DNA of 64,000 nt from Cryphonectria parasitica EP155 (taxonomy: Eukaryota; Ascomycota; Sordariomycetes; Diaporthales; Cryphonectriaceae): positions 124,001 through 188,000 of the forward strand of contig NW_024468917.1 in assembly GCF_011745365.1 (NCBI RefSeq). Reading direction: 5' to 3'. The notes under the pieces were generated by a model. The model was given only the letters and a program-made list of their open reading frames with translations, made no database searches and was not told the DNA's origin. The position numbers and the translations under genes are program-made. This document shows positions 21,940-33,804 of the stretch, in pieces (position 1 is the stretch's first letter; each line of letters starts with the position of its first letter).

Positions 21940-23514
21940 CTTGAAGGATTTGTCGAATTGTCGAAATGGCTGAGATTTCGAAGTTCGCAGATGGGTTGGG
22001 TTGGTGGGTGCTGGGCGAAGGAGTAAGGAAAAAAGGAAGGACGAAGTCGAAGTCGAAGTTTGACTGACTGGGGTTCGATTTTCGCGATTTAGCCAGGCTC
22101 AGAATGAACCCGTGCCAGCCCACACAATCACCAGAGATTTTTTTGGGGCGGGAGCTGCAATCTGTGGGTGGCCCGTGCGTATTCTCGCTCAACAGCAACT
22201 AGCCTAAGCTGTTCCGGGACGTCCCCGCTCTAGATAATCCGGCTCCGGGCGGAGCAACCCCAACCCTGAGTTGAGCCCCTCTTTGCTTCCCTGTCCCCCA
22301 CTCTACCTACCTACGTGATGTTGAACCACGCCTTTCCGCCGCCATTTCATCTTCTGACGAGTTTACACGTATATGCCCGCATCACTGATATGAAGGTGGG
22401 TCATATAAGCTGACATTATTTAGTGGCATGATCGACACGCAGGCAAATATCTGGCCGAGCCTGGTTGGCGGTAGGAGCCCCCAGCATAGGTTGCGATGAG
22501 CCAGCGCAACTTGCACCTGTGCTCACTACTGATATCGACATCTCAACAGCTGTATGTTGCCGAGGCTTGTGTCTTCCGTCTATGCCAATTGCCACAGAAT
22601 GTCGGTATCGAGGCAGCCCGACCAAGTCGACCAGCACAATGAGAGTTGTGGCAGTGGCAGCCTGCTTTTGAGACGAACGCTGGAAGAAGAGGGAGGCTGC
22701 GCCGCTGGGCTGGGCTGTGTGTGTGCTGCGTTGGTTGGCTAAGTGCATGCATGCAACTGGGCTAATGCTGTACTAAACCCTCTTGATCAATTTTTGCTTA
22801 CTGGCTTGCACAGCTGCGGGTCGTCCCTAGATGCCATGGCGTTCCTACACCAGCATGGGGCCTGCTATGACACCAGTGCCATCTCCGCAGTGCTGCCTGA
22901 ACCAACGCCCCTCTTGCAGTGCCTAGATATGGGCACAGTTGGCCTCATGCAAGCTCCGGCTGCCTGAAGCGGTGAATGGGAGACCTCGAATGCAACACAG
23001 CTTAGACTGGAATATCCTACATACGCTGATCAGATCTGCAATTACCGTGGTGGTCACCCGGTTGACTCACTCGCCGCCAAGAGGTAGCAAACCTGGTCAG
23101 TGGTAAGGCTGCCTATAAGTATAGGTTCCCTACGACACATTCATCTGCCCATTTCGAATGAACCATTCACGACTTCTACTTCGAGTCTGCGATACTATCT
23201 TTGTCATTTCGACTTTCAAAGATTGACGAGTGTACAAATCTTACATTCATTCTTGCTTCTTGCAGCAGCCCAGATCTGCGCAACAATCTCAAGTGCTTCA
23301 TCTCTGAGACCCCTGCAAGCCTCGACCAGTTTACCTTTGTTTCCACAGCCTTCTTGTGACGATATCCCCCCCCCCCCCGGCCGGATCTCAGACAATCACA
23401 CCTCACCCACATCCACCCCCCTTGTCTGTCTGGGTGCCTGCTCTAGACCCCATTGTCTCTCATACAGCATTGGCACACAAAATAACCAACTATCCACTGC
23501 ACATTTCAGCCGCC
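21940..23514. other. Divergent promoter region between eS24 and the AAA ATPase gene
   Basis: No gene is recognised in this region. The right end contains a C13 tract at 23366-23378, about 140 nt upstream of the ATPase start and probably in its leader. The leader is AC- and pyrimidine-rich, as is common before fungal start codons. Confidence 0.4.
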
Positions 23515-25725
23515 ATGCCTTCAAGCACCACGGGCACTGAACAAACCTCCTCCTCAAGTGACACAATGGACGACAAAAAGACCCCAGTTGGCAACACGCC
23601 TGCCAAGACATCGCCTGCCAAACAGTCCCTGTTCAGACGGGCCACTTCGAAACTGCGCACTGCTGTTTGCTTGCCTGACGACGATGCAGTTGACAGTACA
23701 GTTGATCCTGCCTCCCCATCAGCCTCAGCATCCACTTCTGGAAAGAAGGATGACAAAGGCGACAAGGATGGAAAAGACGGCAAGGGCAAGAAAGAAGATG
23801 AAAAGCCAGATGACGACACTGACCAAACCATGAAATGCGAGTTCAAGCATCTCGACAGAAAATTCGACAGCGAGGACAAGCCTTACTTCCTGGAGCGCAA
23901 GAAGGAGGATATCGACAAGGGCGAGAAAAAGGACTGGTGGCAGTTGTTCTCTTTCTGCGTCGTGAGGAGATATGACTCTGAGGGCGACCTGGACGAAACC
24001 TGCCTCTATGTCAACCCGCAGCCGCTGCGCCAGCTGCTCAAGGAAGTCATTGGAAACTATCCATCCGACCCTATAGATGTCGACGACGTTCAGATTGCCT
24101 CTCCATACCATTCACTATTCCACTATCGCAAAGAACTCAAGGAAGTCGGCCTCAAGCGCTTTGAAGCAGAGGGCGACACGGAGTCGGCGGACCAGCTCCG
24201 GCTGCTGCTCGACTGGATCAACACCAACTTCGAGCTAGAGATCGCTGCGCAGGAGAGGTGCCTGTCAAGCGACAGCAAGGCCATCGCGTACGACAAGCTG
24301 TGGACGCTGTTTGCGCCCGGCACCATCGTGCATGCAAAGGTCCAGAACCAGGACCGAGCCTTCCGTATTCAGGATTACTGGTACGACTCAGATGATGATG
24401 AGCAACCAGGCCTGAATCTAAACACCCGATTCGTTGACTATGATGGCGACACGTTTGGATACCGGAGACTCGATCTGCATATCCCCAAGTACACCGGTGT
24501 GAGGGAGATCAGCTCGGACGCGGCGCGACCCCTTCAGTTTACTGATAACGTCGATGAGATTCGCGAGACGCTCTTGGCCAGGGGCAAGAGATTCCAGAAG
24601 CTCGCCAGCGGCCAGAATTTCATGCAGTATAAGGGCATCGCGCTTAAGAGGCATCCTCAATCCCCGGGCAAATATCTGAGATTTGACGCTGGCGGCCGTA
24701 TCATGATCGATTGCAAGACTTACCACAGACTCGACGCAAATGATACAATCTGGGTGTACAGCTTCGGAAAGGATCATCCGGTCGATGAGCTGACTGAGGA
24801 AGATCTCCTTCTCGCCAGTGCCATGGTGAGGGGTTATTCCATGACGGCTAAACGCTTCCTGGAGTTCTCCATCGATAATGTCTCCGAGATCACGTGGAAT
24901 CCCCAGTGCTTCGACCAGCTTGTTCTCGATGCGACGACCAAGAAGACTGTGCAAGCACTTGTGTATACGCACTCCCAGAGGGGACTCAACCCAGCGGCAG
25001 AGGATGGCTTTGATGACATTGTGAAAGGCAAAGGCCAGGGACTCGTCTGCGTCTTGCACGGCCCGCCAGGCGTCGGGAAAACCTTGACCGCAGAGTGCGT
25101 TGCGGAGTACGTCAAGCGGCCTCTGTTCATGGTTTCCTCAGGCGACCTTGGCGTTACGAGTGAGGAGCTCGACAAACAACTGACCGAGATCATGGACATG
25201 ACCTCGACTTGGCGTGCCGTCCTCCTCATTGATGAGGCAGACGTCTTCCTGGAGCAGAGAGCCCTTCACGATCTTCACCGCAATGCCATGGTTTCTGTGT
25301 TCCTGCGTGTACTGGAGTACTACGCCGGTATCCTGTTTCTTACCACAAACCGTGTGGCAACGCTCGATGACGCTTTTAAGAGTCGCATCCACATTCCAAT
25401 CCGGTATACTGATCTTGACGTCAAGTCAAAATTGCAGATCTGGCACAACTTTTGCAACAAGGTCCCTGGCGGCGTAAGCATTTCGGAGGACGAGTTCCAG
25501 ACGTTGGCTGAGTACGACCTTAATGGTCGTCAGATCAAGAACGTGGTCAAGGCAGCGGAGAGCCTGGCTGCCTTCGACCAGGTCCAACTCGACTTCAAGC
25601 AGATTCAGCAAGTCACCAAGATCCAGGCCACATTCGAAAAGGACCTCACCAGCTTCGGCGAGATAGACTATACCGCACCTGGCTCGGCAAAGAGGCATGC
25701 CGAGAGTAGGAACCTGTACTATTAA
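23515..25725 (+). CDS. DUF7025-AAA+ ATPase of the fungal-specific type
   Basis: A single exon of 736 aa. The ATG at 23515 has a good context (gccgccATG) and precedes a disordered Ser/Lys/Asp-rich N-terminus; the open frame extends upstream to 23356 but without a credible start. Residues ~200-400 form the DUF7025 region (YHSLFHYRKELKE, KLWTLFAPGTIV, GRIMIDC). The AAA core has Walker A GPPGVGKT (516-523), Walker B VLLIDEAD (~569-576), sensor-like TTNR and the Arg-finger region FKSRIH. A RQIKN sensor-2-like segment follows. The family is expanded in filamentous fungi. Its substrates are largely unknown, although the architecture resembles disaggregase/unfoldase ATPases. There is no signal peptide or membrane segment, so it is probably soluble. 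Confidence 0.9.
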   Translation: MPSSTTGTEQTSSSSDTMDDKKTPVGNTPAKTSPAKQSLFRRATSKLRTAVCLPDDDAVDSTVDPASPSASASTSGKKDDKGDKDGKDGKGKKEDEKPDDDTDQTMKCEFKHLDRKFDSEDKPYFLERKKEDIDKGEKKDWWQLFSFCVVRRYDSEGDLDETCLYVNPQPLRQLLKEVIGNYPSDPIDVDDVQIASPYHSLFHYRKELKEVGLKRFEAEGDTESADQLRLLLDWINTNFELEIAAQERCLSSDSKAIAYDKLWTLFAPGTIVHAKVQNQDRAFRIQDYWYDSDDDEQPGLNLNTRFVDYDGDTFGYRRLDLHIPKYTGVREISSDAARPLQFTDNVDEIRETLLARGKRFQKLASGQNFMQYKGIALKRHPQSPGKYLRFDAGGRIMIDCKTYHRLDANDTIWVYSFGKDHPVDELTEEDLLLASAMVRGYSMTAKRFLEFSIDNVSEITWNPQCFDQLVLDATTKKTVQALVYTHSQRGLNPAAEDGFDDIVKGKGQGLVCVLHGPPGVGKTLTAECVAEYVKRPLFMVSSGDLGVTSEELDKQLTEIMDMTSTWRAVLLIDEADVFLEQRALHDLHRNAMVSVFLRVLEYYAGILFLTTNRVATLDDAFKSRIHIPIRYTDLDVKSKLQIWHNFCNKVPGGVSISEDEFQTLAEYDLNGRQIKNVVKAAESLAAFDQVQLDFKQIQQVTKIQATFEKDLTSFGEIDYTAPGSAKRHAESRNLYY

Positions 25726-27040
25726 AGATAGGAAAGGCAATGACTTAAATGAAACCTGTCAGAAATAATTACACAACTCTCCTACCTGGAATTCATCCCC
25801 CATATGTTCGTCTATCGAGTCCCAGACGGCGAGAGGCTTGTCGCTCGAAGTATCGCCGATGACCAATAAGGATCTCTCAAGGCAGCGTCGCTGTAGACAC
25901 AAAAAGAATTTTAAGAGAGGAGAGGTGGACTTTACAGGAAGAGGATTCCCATGGAGAGCCAGGAGGCCATGAGAAACGGAAAGAAACTCTCACTGGTCAA
26001 TTGCGGAGCGGCGTGGTTCGGTCGAGGGCAGATCATGCTGCGAGGCATACCTCGAACACCCGCCCAAGCACAAGGGAATATTACGTCCCCTGATACATAT
26101 TTGCTTGAAGGCCACCATGTTCATAGCTGGCCTATTCAACAGGTCCATCTGTCGGATCAGTGGTCGTCGATGCGAAGAAAACATAGGAGGTGGCTCTCCA
26201 CGCCACCAGCCGCCTTTGTTTCCATAATTATTCCCTAGACGATAGCATGTTCGAGTGCCCTGCAGTATTACATTGATTGACCTCAATATCGTCCACCTGG
26301 AAATTTGTGGTCATTTGATAAGGCGGTGAGTATGTCATTGAATATTGTCCTGACTGCCCTGGTGTCTCAAAGTTCATAGCGTTGACGATAGGGGATTCCT
26401 CCACTTTTCCTGCCAAGGTGGCAGGTGAAGTCAGGATGTTTTTTCTTTTCTCCATTCTCTATGATTAAGTACTTAGTATCTCTTGCACTCTTCGTCCCCT
26501 GATAAAGCCTGCATTTGGAGCGACTGAATCGCAGATTGACAAAGAACCAGGACAGAATACGAGATGCCAAGTCTTGCGCAACAGAGGGTTGCCAAGAGGG
26601 CCTCCTAATTACTCCCAAGGGCTTGGCCTCTTGAACGCGGCTCGGCACCTACACTTGGCAAATTGCAATTGTACTGAAGCCCAGAGAACAACGACAATCC
26701 GTGACCAACAGTTTTCTTGGCCAAGAATTCAAACGCCTTTAGCGGGTCTGGATACGCAGTCCGTTGCATGCTGGGTTGTGGGCTCACGATTATCGATGAT
26801 CATCATGCATATTTAGGTTACCTCCTTTTCCTATCGATCGATTAAGGAACCATCCTCTCCGCATATATATTGGACCAAACTCAAGTAATTCCAACAGCGC
26901 CCGAATTCTGATACTGTAAGGGTGTGCTTTTTCACCTGATACGCGCGCAACTTTCGACACTTTCTCTAATTATCTTTCATTCCTGACGACAAACTCGATA
27001 ACTGGTGACTTCACACATTCTTTATCAATTTACTTTCATA
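25726..27040. other. Intergenic region, promoter of the GH72 gene
   Basis: No gene is supported; short frames at 25951-26238 and 26228-26648 have no recognisable content. A TATA-like catatatattgg lies near 26861-26873, about 170 nt upstream of the glucanosyltransferase start, followed by pyrimidine-rich leader sequence. Confidence 0.4.
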
Positions 27041-28481
27041 ATGAAGCCAATTCAGGCTGTGGTGCCTCTGTTGGGAGTGGCCATGGCAGGGCACACTGGT
27101 GGTGCTCTGCGTCGGCAATCCAGCAGTGTGCCAGAGGTGACAATTGAAGGCAATGGTGAGATCAAACCTTTTTCCAAGAATAAGGGGGTCGGATGATAGC
27201 TGATAAAGATGTCCATTAGCATTCTGGGCCGACGGCGAGCGCTTTTATATTCGTGGAGTAGCCTACCAACCGGGTGGTGCTGCAGACGCTGCAGATCCAT
27301 TGCTGGATATCGAGAGTCTTACGCGGGACGTCGAGAACTTCAAGACTTTGGGTATCAACACTATTCGTGTCTATACGGTAGACAACTCGCAGAATCACGA
27401 CGAAGGCATGGAACTCCTCGCCAGCGCAGGCATCTACCTCGCCCTGGATGTCAACTCGCCCAAGTTCTCTCTCAACAGAGCCGACGCTTTCCTCTCATAC
27501 AACGAGCGATACCTTCAGTCCGTATTCGCGACTGTCGACAGCTTCGCCAACTACACCAACACCCTGCTCTTCTTCAGTGGAAACGAGGTCATCAATGACA
27601 AGGACACTACCGGTGTGGCGCCATACATCCGTGCGGTCACCCGCGATATCAAGAACTATATCAATGCGCAGGGTTACCGCACTATCCCCGTCGGATACTC
27701 CTCCGCAGACGTTTCGGAGAATATTGAACAGCAGCTCCAGTATTTCGACTGCGGGGATGACAGCTCAGCCGTCGACTTCTTCGCCTTCAATGATTATTCG
27801 TGGTGTGACCCGTCAGACTTTGTGACTTCAGGGTGGCAGGCCAAAGTCCAGCGATACACTGGCTACAGCATTCCGTTGTTCCTCTCTGAGTACGGCTGCA
27901 TCGAGGATGAGAGAGCCTGGGGGGAGGTCGCTGCTCTGTATTCGACCGAGATGACGTCGGTGTTCTCTGGTGGTATTGCCTACGAATACTCCACCGAGGC
28001 GAATGGGTACGGCATCGTCGAGATTTCAGATGGCGAGGTCACGCCGAATGAGGACTTTGACGAGCTGGCCAGCGCATTGGCCAAAACGCCCAACCCGGAC
28101 GGGGATGGAGGCTACAGCACCAGCACAAATGCCTCTACGTGCCCGGCCCAGTCAGATGAGTGGGACGTCTCTGATCTCCTCATCCCTGCGCCTCCATCGG
28201 GAATCGATGAGTACATGGAGAATGGTGCAGGCCAGGGTCCTGGTCTCTCGGAAGATGTGACGACGTCGCAATATGGAGGAGACTCATACTCGGACTCCAA
28301 TGTGACCATGGATGGTGTTGTGGTTGCTTCCACCAGCGATGGAAGCACGTCATCTGGTAACTCATCCTCGGGCAGCTCTGGTTCTAGTTCCAGCAGCAGC
28401 GGCAGCTTGTCAACACCAAACGCCATCGCTGGCTTCTTCGTGCCCATCGCACTGATGATGGCTGTCTTGGTGCTTGAGTAG
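27041..28481 (+). CDS. GPI-anchored beta-1,3-glucanosyltransferase, GH72 (Gel1/Gas family)
   Basis: Cuts beta-1,3-glucan chains and rejoins them to elongate cell-wall glucan, acting outside the plasma membrane. Exons 27041-27155 and 27220-28481 give 458 aa. The 64-nt intron (GTGAGA, CTGAT branch, CATTAG) joins EGN to AFWADGERFYIRGVAYQPGG. Signal peptide: MKPIQAVVPLLGVAMAGHTGG. The two GH72 catalytic glutamates are in SGNEVIND (Glu161, acid/base) and LSEYGC (Glu262, nucleophile). After the catalytic domain comes a short linker with CPAQSDEWDV, but no X8/CBM43 Cys module, so it is of the short Gel1-like subtype. A Ser/Gly-rich stretch and a hydrophobic tail (GFFVPIALMMAVLVLE) form the GPI signal. 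It converges on the peroxidase gene. Confidence 0.95.
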
Positions 28482-29021
28482 GCACGAATATTCGTTTAGC
28501 TTCTTGTGGGATATATAATTACATCACGTCACCTAGCAAACATTAGAACAATATGTGAGGATTCTTGTACATAGTTAATTGAAATAAATCATATACTGAG
28601 TATCCACGATGGCTGGGATCTTGAGGCTACCCCTTACACTCTTTGGTGTCATCATTGGATTTGGAAAGCATACAGACGCATCTCAATTTCAGCAATTATC
28701 CTGACGTCGCCTTTGGCATGAGTTAGTTATTTTCATAAGTGGAACATTCACCAGAAATATAGCAGTTTGAGCAGGCTACAGAATGCTTAGATGTTTGTGG
28801 GAGACAATGCCTAATGGTGGAGGTGCTCTGCACCCACGCACAACGACCTGTCCAACCTCCACCGATGGAAAGATACTGAGGTATATGACTTAAAATGGAA
28901 CAGTTCTAATTCTAAGTTGACAACCACTGTGGCTCTATGCTCTAGAACAGTCTAGTAATCTCTATCATACCGCAGCCTGCCTCAATGTGAACGAGGAAAT
29001 GCTAGGACGATAGTCCAGCAT
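28482..29021. other. Convergent intergenic region, no gene
   Basis: 540 nt between the stops of two convergent genes. It contains AT-rich 3'-UTR-like sequence (for example gaaataaatcatata near 28579-28595) and nothing else I recognise. Confidence 0.4.
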
Positions 29022-30215
29022 TCACAGCTTCGCACGCTCCCTGTACTTCTCATTCTGTTTTGCCAGCGGCGCCGCCTCGTTTCCAACCTGGCCTTCTCCC
29101 TGGACCTCCCCAGGCCGGCCCAGCTTTTCTGCCTTCTTCGGAGCGCTGACATAGCCACCCTTTTCGTTATCTGAATTGATCACCTTGCCTGCATCGTCAC
29201 GGCTGATGCCCAACTCCATCAGTTTGAAAAATGCGTCTGAAAAGTCTTTGAAGAACACGGCCTTGTCCTCGGCGTACAGCTTCACCCACTTCGAGAATTC
29301 TGGGTCGCGGATCAATGCCATATCGGTCGGCAGCATCATGAGTTCTTCTTCCGTGACGGGATCAAAGGCTGCGAATTGAAGGATGTTTGAACCAGGCAGC
29401 CGTTTCTCTTTCCATTCTTCCGACATAAGCAGGCGGTAGTACTGGTTCGAGAACCTCGTCGGATTGTTGACCCACTTTCCTTCGAAGCCCGAGTCTTTGT
29501 GGCTGTTAGAGGGATGGACACAGTCACGAATTTTGTTCTTGGGGGGGGGGGGGGGAGCGATGCTAAGAAAGAAACTCACTAGCAGTGTGACAGCGACCGA
29601 GGTTATGGGCACCGCAGAGTGCCACAATCTCCCTATCATTGAGGCCCATGCGGTAGAAGACGGATCGAATGTGATCTGACCCGAGTGCTGCGTCTGGGAG
29701 CCTTCCCCGTGGCGGGAGCTTGCTGTCGTCGACATAGTCTGTTCTCCCAGGAAGCCAGGGGATTTCGGGGCCGCCCATGGCCTGGATGGCTGTGACGCCA
29801 GCCAAAGTCCAGAGATCGGCATAGGTGATCCACGGATGCTGGCGCTTGACGGGCTCGAGAAACAGACGGGCGTGCTGCAGACCCGCGTTGGCAGGGTCGC
29901 CACCCTCAGATTCATATCTCATACCAGCGCCATTGCTTCCACCCGTGTCGGTTTCGGCATCATAAGTACCGGCAGAGTGCCTGTCCAGTAAGGTTAATAC
30001 CTGATGAAGAATATTGATAGGTCTCCTTCCTCTGAGTAGTAAGAGGAGGAAGAGGACGAGAAGATGAAGGAGAAGGGCGCATACCAAGCGAGTCTCACGA
30101 GGACCGGTCCGGCACTGCCATCATCGTACTCGGGCTGATCAAGGAGGTCTATTATAGACTTTCTGACGGCCTCAAAGTCTCCTAGCTGAGACGACGCTTG
30201 CGTGGCTGCAGCCAT
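29022..30215 (-). CDS. Class I haem peroxidase of the cytochrome c peroxidase type (no mitochondrial presequence)
   Basis: Removes hydrogen peroxide. Exons 30215-30085, 29980-29580 and 29494-29022 give 334 aa. Intron 1 is 104 nt (GTATGC...GGACAG). Intron 2 is 85 nt (GTGAGT, CTAAC branch) and ends at CACAAAG; this acceptor restores frame and family length (CHTA-N-SGFEGKW), whereas the AG touching the branch site would shift frame. The distal site is RLAWH (Arg41, Trp44, His45). The proximal ligand is His169 in [10 protein letters not shown], and Trp185 in FEGKW sits 16 residues later, the spacing of the radical-bearing Trp of cytochrome c peroxidase. The N-terminus ([17 protein letters not shown]) lacks a presequence, so a cytosolic CCP/ascorbate-peroxidase-like enzyme is likely. 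The C-terminal tail is charged ([13 protein letters not shown]). Intron 2 contains a 15-nt homopolymer (G on plus, C on the transcript). Confidence 0.93.
29541..29555. repeat. G15 homopolymer (C15 on the transcript) in peroxidase intron 2
   Basis: Fifteen G on the plus strand lie within the 85-nt second intron of the peroxidase gene, about 25-39 nt downstream of the donor on the transcript strand. It is one of about a dozen such tracts in the window. Confidence 0.95.
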
Positions 30216-32368
30216 GGTTTATCGGAGGATGGCGGGTGGGTGGCGAATTATTCTTTGTCTATACACCCAGATGGGCGATTTCGATGGAGACGATTGGGAG
30301 TATCAAAGGAAAGACTACAGTTGAGAAATGGAAATGAAGATCCAATGGAAAATAACAGTTGTTCTAAGCCAACTCTATGGTCGATACAAGAACGAGCAGT
30401 CCACCAAGTCGACAAGAGAGAAAAAGACAACAACAAGATAAGATCACAAGTTCATGAGTTGACCTCGGCTTTCGAATTCGATGACCCACTGCTCTGGTGG
30501 ACTCACTATGTGGGTCATCATTATCGAGTCATCCGTGTTCAGGTTCTTCTCGTTGGCCACATGTTCCCGAGGTTGGTTAAGTTCGAGAGCCTCGTTTATA
30601 CGCTAATTATCGCGGTTCATGACGTAAACGGTCATAGCCTGAGGGCAAGGCTGATGAAGAATTGTAGCCGGGTGCCTTTTCTTAACTTGAGGCGTTAGAC
30701 GTCCCTGTTAGTACTAAATATTAATTACTTGAGAACAACCTTTCAAGTTTAGTAGCCATTGTTGCGTAGGCTTCCGTTAGTACTTTATATAGATAATTTT
30801 CTGGTCATGTAGTGACCGATTCTTTCCTGAAGCACAATACTTGTCTATGTATTTCAGGAACACCATTCATACGTCGACCCAAAATAAGATATGTAGACTA
30901 GGTACTTTGAGATTTCGCAGATCCACTGATTTATTTCATTTCAAGGAACAGTTCTTGCGTGGGCGATCCTTATCTTGTAGGCAATACGGCTCGTCGCTAT
31001 GTGCTGGAAGCCAGCCCACTTTTGGAATAGAGACCGACTTCCGACTAAACCGTCAGCACTTGGATGAAGGATATAGTTTTCTATCAAACTCAACCCTTTG
31101 GTTGCATGTCATTGAGATCCGAGTCAGCGATATCTGACTTGCTCCTTGATAAAAATGCAGGCCTACTGCAGGCCTACTGCAGGCATCATGTCAATTATTA
31201 CTTGACGTTCTGTAAGCTTTTAGAAGAGTGTTATACGATGGATTCACGACAACATGGTAGCCGGATGCTCGCCCATGGTGTTCCAAATATTCCTCACAGA
31301 AACAACAGCTTCGATCATCTGGGTAATCTAGTGCTGAGTGAGCGGAGATACATGACTTGATAACAGGAAAGCACTGTAGTCACGATCAATGGCACGCGTC
31401 TGTCTGACTTTATGAAGACGAGTGGACGTGTGATGTTATATAGTTTTGATACCCGGGAACGAATCTGCTACCTAAATTGAGGAATGGATGTCTGAAGGCT
31501 GTAAGTGTCACCCGCCTGTTATCACGTTTATGTAGACTTAAGGCTTCTAAAACTGAGCATTGAAGGAAGCAGCTTCACACCTTGCTGTCTTTAGTCCTCA
31601 GGTACAATTTTAGACGACGGATTGGAGTCTTGGGAATCAATCAGATTACTTGTTATGTAATAAGCAAATTATCATATAGGCAGCAAGTTATGGTTCCACA
31701 GTGGGAATCCCTCGCTCGACAGATCAATTTCCAAGTATGATGTGAGAATTAAATGTGGACACCCGCCGCGCCCTGCCAGGTGCGCTGCCAATCACTTCGC
31801 TAGGATGCTTCATCCTTGGCTACGTATTATCGAGATGTAGCGCTTACTATGGATAGAGCTGAGACATCCATCAACGTTCCCGGAAATTTGTTGTCATGAA
31901 GACGACTGAGAGCGTATCAAGCTGGCATTTCGTCGGCTGTCGGCATTCTTATCCAGGAGACCTCGCTAGCGGTTGTTAGTGCTGAGGCGCTGGGTCAACG
32001 GCCCTGGCCACAAGCACCTGGGCATCGATATAGTGCGCCAACTGCTACGATGATACATGTCTGCTGGAACTGTTGTGGGTGTGGAACGAGGCGTACTTAA
32101 CTTTGAGCCCCGCCAGTCTTAGTCTTGGCACTTGCCTGATGTTGAGATGGAATATTGCAAAGTGACTGGAGACGCATATGTGTATATATTTGCAGAACTT
32201 TGCGTTGAACGGGTGTCCCTCTTCCTCCCTCTATTCGTACGCTTCCTTCACTTAGAGATTCTGGTGCATCAAGTTTGCAATTAATTACATCCCCTATACA
32301 ACCATTTCGAGATACATCGGCATCTACAGCTACAACTTGCAGGGCGTGTGCGGAGCAATTCACAAGAC
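30216..32368. other. 2.1-kb intergenic region, no gene recognised
   Basis: A 166-codon plus-strand frame (30198-30698) overlaps the peroxidase start and has no recognisable feature, so I treat it as chance. A short tandem duplication of gcaggcctact lies near 31158-31185. The region is AT-richer than the genes. Its two ends carry the divergent promoters of the peroxidase and the sulfotransferase-like gene. Confidence 0.35.
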
Positions 32369-33453
32369 ATGTCGCGCCTCATAGATAGTCTGCCAACTCC
32401 GGCTCATGTCCGTGAGAAATTGGTTATAGTGACCAGCAGGAGTCGGTCAGTGGCCAGGAAATTTTTGAGTTGATATACGTCTAAGTCTAGAAAAGTACTG
32501 ATTTTCATTTTGTCTAGATCTGGAACCTTTTCCCTGTACCAGGCTCTGCAAATCCTGGGTTACAAGCCTTACCATATGTACGAGGTTGTGCAGACAAATA
32601 CACATATGGCCATCTTCGAAGAGGCGTTGAGGTGTAAATACTTCGGAGCTGGGAAACCTTACGGAAGAGCAGAGTTCGACAAGTGGTTTGCTGATTACGA
32701 CGTACGTATCTAAAAAGCACATGATTATTCATTTCTCTTTCGTTCTATCGCTGCGAGCCTTTGTGGCTGACCCTAATATTTATTTTTGTTGCAAATCCAG
32801 ACATTGATCGAGATTCCCGCTTTCTTCGCCGAAGACATCATTGCAGCATATCCAGACGCCAAGTATATTCATGTCGACAGAGATGTCGACAAGTGGTTGG
32901 TTTCTGTGCTGAATATCTGGCACACTGTGAGACCGCTCTTGAATTCCACTGCAATGAAATTCATGGCGCTGTATGATCCATTCATCAAACTCTTCATCTC
33001 CCTGCACGTGACGATACTTCGCTGCTTGGATCATGGTATGCACAACGAAGATCCCAACATGGCCATAGTCTTGAAAGAGGATTATCTCCAACTGTGGGTT
33101 TCCCCGTTTCTTATTTCCTTTCTCATCTTCTCCTAAATCAATCATCTGTCGCGGAAAGTAGCAGCTGAGTGATGACTTTATCATATAGTACCGATCAAGT
33201 CAAAAAGCTTGTCCCCAGGGAGAACCTGGCATGCTTCTCGTTGGAAGATGAGTTCGGCTGGGAGCAGATATGCCCGTGGTTAGGGAAACCCATACCTGCT
33301 ACCAAGTATCCTCGAGGCAATGCTCCGAAGGAGTTTCAGCAGCTCACTATGAGGCTACTGGGTCCTTCTTTCGCAAAAGCGGCAGGCTTGGTAATCGGGG
33401 CAGTTTCGATCCCCGTAGGCGCTGGTCTGTGGTACTGGCTCAGGCTGAAATAG
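32369..33453 (+). CDS. Fungal sulfotransferase-fold P-loop protein (Sulfotransfer_4 type) with C-terminal membrane anchor
   Basis: Four exons: 32369-32445, 32518-32701, 32801-33093 and 33189-33453, giving 272 aa. Introns are 72, 99 and 95 nt with donors GTCAGT, GTACGT and GTGGGT, and acceptors GTCTAG, AATCCAG and ATATAG; intron 1 has a CTGAT branch. The N-terminus reads VIVTSRSRSGTFSLYQAL, matching the phosphate-binding loop (SRTGTxSL) of this sulfotransferase-like family. DAKYIHVDRDVDKWLVSV corresponds to the PAPS 3'-phosphate region (normally xRDxxxW). A conserved C-terminal block is EFGWEQICPWLGKPIP. The final residues (LVIGAVSIPVGAGLWYWL) form a likely membrane anchor. Members are often misnamed NAD-dependent epimerase; true activity is unknown. 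The methyltransferase gene follows 351 nt downstream on the same strand. Confidence 0.85.
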
Positions 33454-33804
33454 CATGCAGACGTCAAGTATGATTGAGTGTGTATGCTGGGTCGACACTG
33501 TCTTCTGTCAGCGTCTCAAACAGCGGGATGTGGAGGTGGCCCGAAAATTGGGGATCATGTTATTAATACTTTCCTGCTCGCGTGATCATTTCGCACAAGC
33601 GACTTTCCAGAGTCTTTTCTCTCTGTACTTCAATCTTTTCTCTTTCTGTCTACTTTGACCATACATACATGTGAAATAAAACTAGGCGTTCTTCTGCCAT
33701 TTCTAGGCTTCAGCGAGCGTGTTCATTTGCACTATCCATGTTGCGCCACAATACAGGCGCCGCAACTCCGCATCAGACCACTTGAGCACCCCGCGACGAG
33801 TAAT
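33454..33804 (+). other. Intergenic spacer before the methyltransferase gene
   Basis: 351 nt holding the sulfotransferase-like 3' end and the methyltransferase promoter. The open frame of the methyltransferase continues upstream to 33655, but the family-like sequence starts after 33805. A pyrimidine-rich stretch (tctctgtacttcaatctttt) lies at about 33619-33638. Confidence 0.35.

Noticed and set aside
30198..30698. 166-codon plus-strand frame overlapping the peroxidase start
   Set aside because: It starts inside exon 1 of a well-supported gene on the other strand and has no recognisable feature.
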